8,870 nt of DNA, from the NCBI GenBank assembly GCA_003155465.1, contig PMCR01000503.1:1-8870 (forward strand), read 5' to 3'. Position numbers and translations under genes: made by a program. Positions 4,471-8,870 of the stretch are shown here, piece by piece (position 1 is the stretch's first letter; every line of letters begins with the position of its first letter). The notes under the pieces are model-generated. The model was not told the origin of the DNA. It worked only from the letters and a program-made list of their open reading frames with translations, and did no database searches. Source of the DNA: Myxococcales bacterium (GTDB lineage Bacteria > Myxococcota > Polyangia > Fen-1088).

Positions 4471-6735
4471 TTACCGAGTGATTTCGACGATGTGGGGTTT
4501 GGGCACGCGGTTGTCAATGTCCAATTGGATCCAGCGGTCGCGCATGACGGGCGGCGCGGACACGCCATCCACGGTCACGGACTTCGGCGGCCCGTCCAGG
4601 TAGGCGCCGAATCGGCCGCCCTCGGCCAATTCCACGGTCAACTTGTTACCGGCGATCTTCTGCGAACGAAGGGTGCGTGGAGAAATGTATTTGTCGATCA
4701 AGCCGAGCGGCGCGAATCCCTTTTCGATGGGCACCACGACAAACAGTGCCGGCGTGTCGGGGCCAAGTTGCGTGGGAATGGCCTGGTTGGGATCGGCGAC
4801 CACAAGTCGTTGCGAGAAATGCTCGTACACGGCGAAGCGTTCGCCTTTGAGCCCTTCCACGTCGCGCGCACGCACGACGCCGTTCACGGTGCCGCCGTCT
4901 TCCAGGGCGTTGAACGCGCCGATGATGCCCGTGGCGCCCACCCGGGCATAACCCTTGAGCGGCACCGGGACCTGACCCGCATCCACGAAAAGCCCATCCC
5001 GGGTGGGCAATACCGGCGCGTCGGTTCGCAAGACCGTGCCGTCGGCGAGCATCAACCGCTGCATGAGCTGCCAATTCTGCTTGGCCACGTCGCCCGTGAG
5101 GTAAATGGGCCCGCCGCTCATGGCACGCAACACACTGTGGGCCTGCGCAAAGGGGCCGTAGCTTTCCCACATGTCGAAATCGGGATAGGCGACCTGGCTC
5201 ACCCACAGGGCGTTGAAGATGTTGTTGAGCATGTGTCGGCGATGGCCCACGGGCCCCGCCGGCAGCAAATAGTCGAGGCTGTTGCGGACCACATTGGTGT
5301 TGCCGAGGCTAAACAGCGTGTTTTGCCCCATGGACATGCAGTTGATGACCCGGTCGCCAAAGGCCTCGAAAGCAGCCGCGTGGAAATTGGTCACGCTTTG
5401 GTCGAGCGCCCGGAAGAGCGGCACGCGGCCCGCAACGTAACTTTCGGTCCAGTTTTGGAAATCCACTTTGACGAGGTCAACCTCCGCGGCCCGCAGGACT
5501 TTGTAGTAGTTGCGGAAGAACTCGGCGCCGCGGTCGCTAGTGGGATCCGGCACCAAGCCCGGGAGGTTGCCTTGCCACAGGTGCGCGGCCTCGGCCTTGG
5601 CCAGCGGCGACTTCGGGTCCACGCCGCCCGGCACGCCCTGGAGCGAATGCCACACGCCGATCCACGGCGCGCCCGTGACCCGCCGCAGATCCGACACCAG
5701 CGCCTTGAGCCCATTGGGAATCTTGGTCGCATCGGCCTCGAAACCGCGCAGCGCCGAGGTGATGAAATTGCCCGCCGACACAGGTTGCCAGCCCGAATCG
5801 ATGATGAAGAACCCCAGCGGGAATTTGGCGTCGGCCAACCCCTGCGCCACGGCCATGAGGTTCTGCGTGGTTTGGTTTTGGTACAAGGTATTCCACGTGC
5901 AAAAGCCCACGCGCTTGAACGGTTCTGGGTAGGGCTTTTCCGTGCGCAAACGCGTGGGACTGCCCATAGCCGCAAGTCCGTGCCGCACAACCGTGGTGAG
6001 AAGGTCGTACGGCGAATCCCCGGCGCCGATCACGGCCAAAGCCCCGCGCCGCAAAGACCACGCCGCCTTCGCCTGCAGCGCCACCGTCACGCCGCCGGCG
6101 CTGAAAGGCACGGCCGCGCCCCGCACCCAACCCATGGCCCCGCCGGCGGGCAATGGCAAGAGCACCACATACTCGACCTTGTGCGCTGGCTTTGCCTCGG
6201 ACTTCGCTTGGGGCTTGAGCTCGACATTGCGACGGGCCACCACCAGCTGCGACTCGTCGGGGATGAACCCCTGTTGTTTCCAAAACACCGGCCGCGTCCA
6301 CCAGGGTTCGGACCGACTGATGGCCACGCCTTCCTCAACGCCGGCCAACAGCGCCGTGAGCCGCACGCCGTCTTCAGCCGCCAGAGCGGTGTCGCGGTCG
6401 AGATCCAGGGCGACCACCACGACGCCCGGCTCGGCTTCGCGCAGGCGGACGGTCGCGTTCACGCGGCCCGCGCGACACGGCAGCGCCAATTCGGCTGCGC
6501 CGGTCTTGGCCTTGGCCACGCCCGCTTCGTTCCAAAGACACACAGTCGCCACATCGGCGCCACGCGGCTTGATTTCCAAGGTCAACCGGTCGACCAGGGT
6601 CTGGTCGCCCACCGTCACGTCAAGGCCCGTGGGTTGAAGCTCGTTGGTCTTTGCAGCCACGGCCGCCTGCGCCGACCCGCTCGCCAACACCAGGCTCAGA
6701 ATCACGAAAGGACGAAGAAGGCTTGTCTCAAGCAC
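4471..6735 (-). CDS. Exported GH36-type glycosidase of the raffinose synthase/alpha-galactosidase group
   Basis: A 754-residue protein starting at GTG 6735-6733, with GAGG 13 bases upstream and an in-frame TGA just before. Residues 1-24 form a signal peptide (VILSLVLASGSAQA). Residues 30-260 are the N-terminal beta-sandwich; the (beta/alpha)8 barrel begins near RVGFCTWNTLYQ (275-286), followed by FFIIDSGWQPV (309-319). LVKVDFQ gives D425 as the likely nucleophile, and VVRNSLDYLLP gives D488 as the likely acid/base by position in the family; YPDFDMWES (517-525) is also a hallmark of the raffinose-synthase (Sip1-like) subgroup. The last 170 residues are a C-terminal beta domain. The family includes alpha-galactosidases and plant raffinose or stachyose synthases; a bacterial exported member is more likely a hydrolase of alpha-galactosides. 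It is transcribed alone, convergent with GH128 and divergent from GH12. The exact substrate cannot be read from sequence. Confidence 0.85.
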   Translation of the reverse strand: MLETSLLRPFVILSLVLASGSAQAAVAAKTNELQPTGLDVTVGDQTLVDRLTLEIKPRGADVATVCLWNEAGVAKAKTGAAELALPCRAGRVNATVRLREAEPGVVVVALDLDRDTALAAEDGVRLTALLAGVEEGVAISRSEPWWTRPVFWKQQGFIPDESQLVVARRNVELKPQAKSEAKPAHKVEYVVLLPLPAGGAMGWVRGAAVPFSAGGVTVALQAKAAWSLRRGALAVIGAGDSPYDLLTTVVRHGLAAMGSPTRLRTEKPYPEPFKRVGFCTWNTLYQNQTTQNLMAVAQGLADAKFPLGFFIIDSGWQPVSAGNFITSALRGFEADATKIPNGLKALVSDLRRVTGAPWIGVWHSLQGVPGGVDPKSPLAKAEAAHLWQGNLPGLVPDPTSDRGAEFFRNYYKVLRAAEVDLVKVDFQNWTESYVAGRVPLFRALDQSVTNFHAAAFEAFGDRVINCMSMGQNTLFSLGNTNVVRNSLDYLLPAGPVGHRRHMLNNIFNALWVSQVAYPDFDMWESYGPFAQAHSVLRAMSGGPIYLTGDVAKQNWQLMQRLMLADGTVLRTDAPVLPTRDGLFVDAGQVPVPLKGYARVGATGIIGAFNALEDGGTVNGVVRARDVEGLKGERFAVYEHFSQRLVVADPNQAIPTQLGPDTPALFVVVPIEKGFAPLGLIDKYISPRTLRSQKIAGNKLTVELAEGGRFGAYLDGPPKSVTVDGVSAPPVMRDRWIQLDIDNRVPKPHIVEITR

Positions 6736-6844
6736 GAGGCGCAGTTTACCTCATCGCGCCACGTATCGGGGCTGGTTGACAAAACGGCTGTCGTCAGCCA
6801 CAAGGGAGGCGACAGGGATTCTGCAAATATCTCTGGACACGGTT

Positions 6845-6861
6845 CCTGTGGTGGTAACAGG
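6845..6861. promoter_or_regulatory. Interrupted palindrome, possible operator
   Basis: CCTGT at 6845-6849 and ACAGG at 6857-6861 are perfect inverted arms with a 7-base spacer. It lies 51 bases before the GH12 start codon, a typical place for a repressor or activator site. The arms are short, so chance is possible. Confidence 0.25.
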
Positions 6862-6901
6862 CTGCAGCTTGTCATAGGTACCGCTTGGCTCGCTGAGGAT
6901 C

Positions 6902-6906
6902 GGAGG
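6902..6906 (+). promoter_or_regulatory. Strong ribosome binding site of the GH12 gene
   Basis: GGAGG stands six bases before the ATG at 6913. It is the best ribosome site in the window and decides the start of the gene. Confidence 0.75.
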
Positions 6907-6912
6907 CCGTCT

Positions 6913-8870
6913 ATGCAATCGCCAACTTCGAGCGCTTGGTTGAAATTGGGCGTTACGATATTCTCCGCCGCCATGATTGGGGCCGGATGTCGTGCGCAAC
7001 CGACCACGACAGGCCCGCATGCCTCAGGTGGAGCGAGTGGCCATGGGGGTACAAGCACCGCAAACGGCGAATCCACCAGTAGCGCAGGTGGCACCCGGAA
7101 CGTGGGTGGCGCCAATAGCAGCGTGGGAGGCAATGGGACCGTGTCCAGTTCAGGCGGTGCCACAGGCGGAAGCAGCAGTCTTGCCAGCGCGGGCGGCAAT
7201 GCGAACACGGGTGGCTCGACTTTCGATGGCTCGACCACGGGTGGGAACAGCAGCACAAGCAACTCCGCAGGCAGCACAACCAGGGGTGGCGCTGCAACCA
7301 GCGGAGGAGCAAGCATGGGCGGAACCACCAGCACGAGTGGGGTTGCCGGTGCCACGACTACGGGCGGTGCCAGCGGTGGCAGCCCAAGCACGAGCACTCT
7401 GTCTTGCGACGTCATCACTTGCACCGGGGGCAAAGTCTGCGCGTCGGGGGCTTGTCAATGCCCGACCGGTAGCACCCTTTGCGGTGGAGTATGTCTGGTC
7501 CCTGCTGATCTGCAGACCGATCCTGCCCATTGTGGGACGACGGGTTGCGGCGTTGCCTGTGGGCCGGGAGCGACTTGTTCCGCGGGCGTTTGCAGTTGCG
7601 CGACCGCGGGGCAGACGGCCTGTCCTGGGGGATGCGTCAACATACAGACCGATCCCAAAAACTGCGGCAAATGCGCCACCGTGTGCGCCAGCGGGATCTG
7701 TGAGGCGGGGGTCTGTCGCAAGGTGAAGGATTGCTTCCAGAAGACCACCATCGGTTCAGCCCAGTTGGTGAATTTCGACACCTATGATGGGACGAATCCG
7801 GTCACGAATTGGAGTTTTGCCTTCAATGCGCCCGCAGGTGCGGCCAATGCCGTCTACGCAGGCTTCTGGGAGTCCAATGACGGAACCGGCACTCCACTCG
7901 TGTCCATGCCCTCACCTGGGGCCAACGCCAGCAAGTACGCGATAGGCATCTCCAACACCAAAGCGAGTGGCTGGGGCGGCAAACTGGGCATGTGGATGGG
8001 CTGTATCGATGCTTCTGCGTACCAGGGGATTTCGTTCTGGGTTCAGGGGACAGCGCCCACCGGAAAGGCGTCGTTCTCCTTCACCACCCCAGACACGACC
8101 GCCCCGGATGCAACAGGCTATGGGGGGGGAACCTGTACGGGATCGTGCGTAGGGCCCTATATTGATTTCCCAGTGACGACGACCTGGACCCAGGTATTGG
8201 TACCTTGGGGCACTTTCGTTCCCGGCACCGCCGCCGGAGCCAACGTCACCACGACCGGAAGTGGCATTACTGGCCTTGCCTACAACCTGTCCCTCAACTA
8301 CGTGGCGGCTCCTGGGGACGCCGGCTACGTTGCCACCCCAGGCGCCTACAGTCTCGCAATCGACGACATTCAATTCATGGGGAACACGGCCTGTACCACT
8401 GGACTAGCGATCTGCGGCACCGGTTGCGTAAACACCCAAACGAACAATGCGCATTGTGGCGCCTGCGGCAACGCTTGTTCGGCCACCCGCAGTTGCCAGG
8501 CGGGAAAGTGCATTTGTCCAACCGGCTACACGGACTGCAGTGGCGAATGCGTAGATACCAAGATCGACGTTCAGAACTGCGGCGGCTGCGGCAAACCTTG
8601 CACTGGCATCTGTTCGGCAGGGAGTTGTCAGGCCAGCACCTGCACCTCCGGCATGTCGCAACAGGACTACACGCGCACGACCTATGCGTCGATAATCCAG
8701 AACAAGTACTGGATCAATAACAACCTGTGGGGTGGTACTGGGGCAACTGGCTGGCAAGGCATTTGGGATACCTGCACGTCAGGCAACACGATTGGGTGGG
8801 GCACGGATTGGAACTGGAGCGGCGGTGCGAACAACCAAGTGAAGTCCTATGCAAGTGCTGTCCTTGGTTG
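6913..8870 (+). CDS. Multidomain lipoprotein endoglucanase/xyloglucanase-like, GH12, truncated by window end
   Basis: The frame is open from ATG 6913 to the end of the window (652 codons, no stop). Residues 1-26 form a lipoprotein signal ending in GAGC (Cys26). Residues 27-163 are a Gly/Ser/Thr linker. Residues 165-268 form a Cys-rich module with CGGVC, DPAHCG, CVNIQTDPKNCGKC units, resembling Stig1-like repeats common in myxobacteria. Residues 286-490 look like a jelly-roll carbohydrate-binding domain (FDTYDG start, AIDDIQFM end). Residues 493-578 are a second Cys-rich module with NCGGCGKPC. From residue 585, NKYWINNNLWG (597-607), then IWDTCTSGNTIGWGTDWNW (617-635) and GGANNQVKSYASAV match the N-terminal strands of GH12 enzymes, which cleave beta-1,4-glucan or xyloglucan. 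Both catalytic Glu residues would lie beyond the window, so activity cannot be judged. The jelly-roll assignment is weaker than the GH12 one. Confidence 0.85.
   Translation, partial: MQSPTSSAWLKLGVTIFSAAMIGAGCRAQPTTTGPHASGGASGHGGTSTANGESTSSAGGTRNVGGANSSVGGNGTVSSSGGATGGSSSLASAGGNANTGGSTFDGSTTGGNSSTSNSAGSTTRGGAATSGGASMGGTTSTSGVAGATTTGGASGGSPSTSTLSCDVITCTGGKVCASGACQCPTGSTLCGGVCLVPADLQTDPAHCGTTGCGVACGPGATCSAGVCSCATAGQTACPGGCVNIQTDPKNCGKCATVCASGICEAGVCRKVKDCFQKTTIGSAQLVNFDTYDGTNPVTNWSFAFNAPAGAANAVYAGFWESNDGTGTPLVSMPSPGANASKYAIGISNTKASGWGGKLGMWMGCIDASAYQGISFWVQGTAPTGKASFSFTTPDTTAPDATGYGGGTCTGSCVGPYIDFPVTTTWTQVLVPWGTFVPGTAAGANVTTTGSGITGLAYNLSLNYVAAPGDAGYVATPGAYSLAIDDIQFMGNTACTTGLAICGTGCVNTQTNNAHCGACGNACSATRSCQAGKCICPTGYTDCSGECVDTKIDVQNCGGCGKPCTGICSAGSCQASTCTSGMSQQDYTRTTYASIIQNKYWINNNLWGGTGATGWQGIWDTCTSGNTIGWGTDWNWSGGANNQVKSYASAVLG

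Larger units (their letters stand above)
6736..6912. promoter_or_regulatory. Divergent intergenic region between GH36 and GH12 genes
   Basis: These 177 bases must hold the promoters of both divergent genes. Visible elements are a TTGACA at 6776-6781 (plus strand) without a good -10 at the usual distance, a small hairpin GGCTG/CAGCC at 6786-6799, an interrupted palindrome CCTGT-7-ACAGG at 6845-6861, and the palindrome GCTGCAGC at 6861-6868. The palindromes are possible operator sites for a shared regulator; no regulator gene lies in the window. No convincing sigma54 site was found. Confidence 0.35.

Noticed and set aside
4646..5206. Arg- and Ala-rich minus-strand frame, with similar ones at 5391-5990 and 5537-6301
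   Set aside because: Out-of-frame shadows of the GH36 gene, typical of high-GC coding DNA.
6702..7433. 243-codon minus-strand proline-rich frame
   Set aside because: Antisense shadow of the GST linker of the GH12 lipoprotein; it also overlaps the start of the GH36 gene.
6977..7726. 249-codon plus-strand frame
   Set aside because: Shifted frame inside the GH12 lipoprotein gene. The correct frame has a lipoprotein signal, Cys-rich modules and catalytic-domain motifs; this one is low-complexity Ala/Pro/Arg.
8205..8720. 171-codon plus-strand Arg/His-rich frame
   Set aside because: Out-of-frame reading of the jelly-roll and second Cys-rich region of the GH12 gene.

Overview
The window looks like high-GC DNA from a myxobacterium, most likely of the Polyangiales (Sorangium/Polyangium-like). 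This is inferred from long Gly/Ser/Thr linkers directly after lipoprotein signal peptides, Cys-rich Stig1-like repeats fused to carbohydrate-active domains, GTG starts and a large envelope and hydrolase content. No marker gene in the window confirms it.

Layout. (1) 1-259 has no identifiable gene; it holds a GC-rich hairpin and a second inverted repeat. (2) 260-1690, minus strand, is a 476-residue exported TPR plus outer-membrane beta-barrel protein. A sigma70-like promoter with a perfect TTGACA lies upstream. (3) 1759-2925 is a graveyard of gene fragments. In order they are a frameshifted C-terminus of a GH94 disaccharide phosphorylase (minus), a 156-bp MITE-like palindromic element with perfect 18-bp terminal inverted repeats, a beta-propeller (TolB/WD40-like) fragment (plus), a 43-residue unassigned fragment (minus) and a fragment of an rve-type transposase/integrase (plus). 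(4) 2928-4325, plus, is a lipoprotein with a long GGTSSA linker and a GH128-type beta-1,3-glucanase domain. (5) 4471-6735, minus, is an exported GH36 protein of the raffinose-synthase/alpha-galactosidase type. (6) 6913 to the window end, plus, is an open-ended gene for a multidomain lipoprotein: GST linker, Cys-rich module, jelly-roll domain, Cys-rich module, and the start of a GH12 endoglucanase domain.

The three intact or window-truncated glycosidases are convergent (GH128/GH36) and then divergent (GH36/GH12), so each is probably its own transcription unit rather than part of one operon. Together with the GH94 relic they suggest a region for attack on beta-glucans and alpha-galactosides at the cell surface, partly eroded and rearranged by mobile elements. 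I see no defence system, CRISPR array, tRNA or rRNA. The most unusual items are the MITE-like element inside the fragment graveyard, the module arrangement of the GH12 lipoprotein and the recently expanded 18-bp coding repeat in the GH128 linker.
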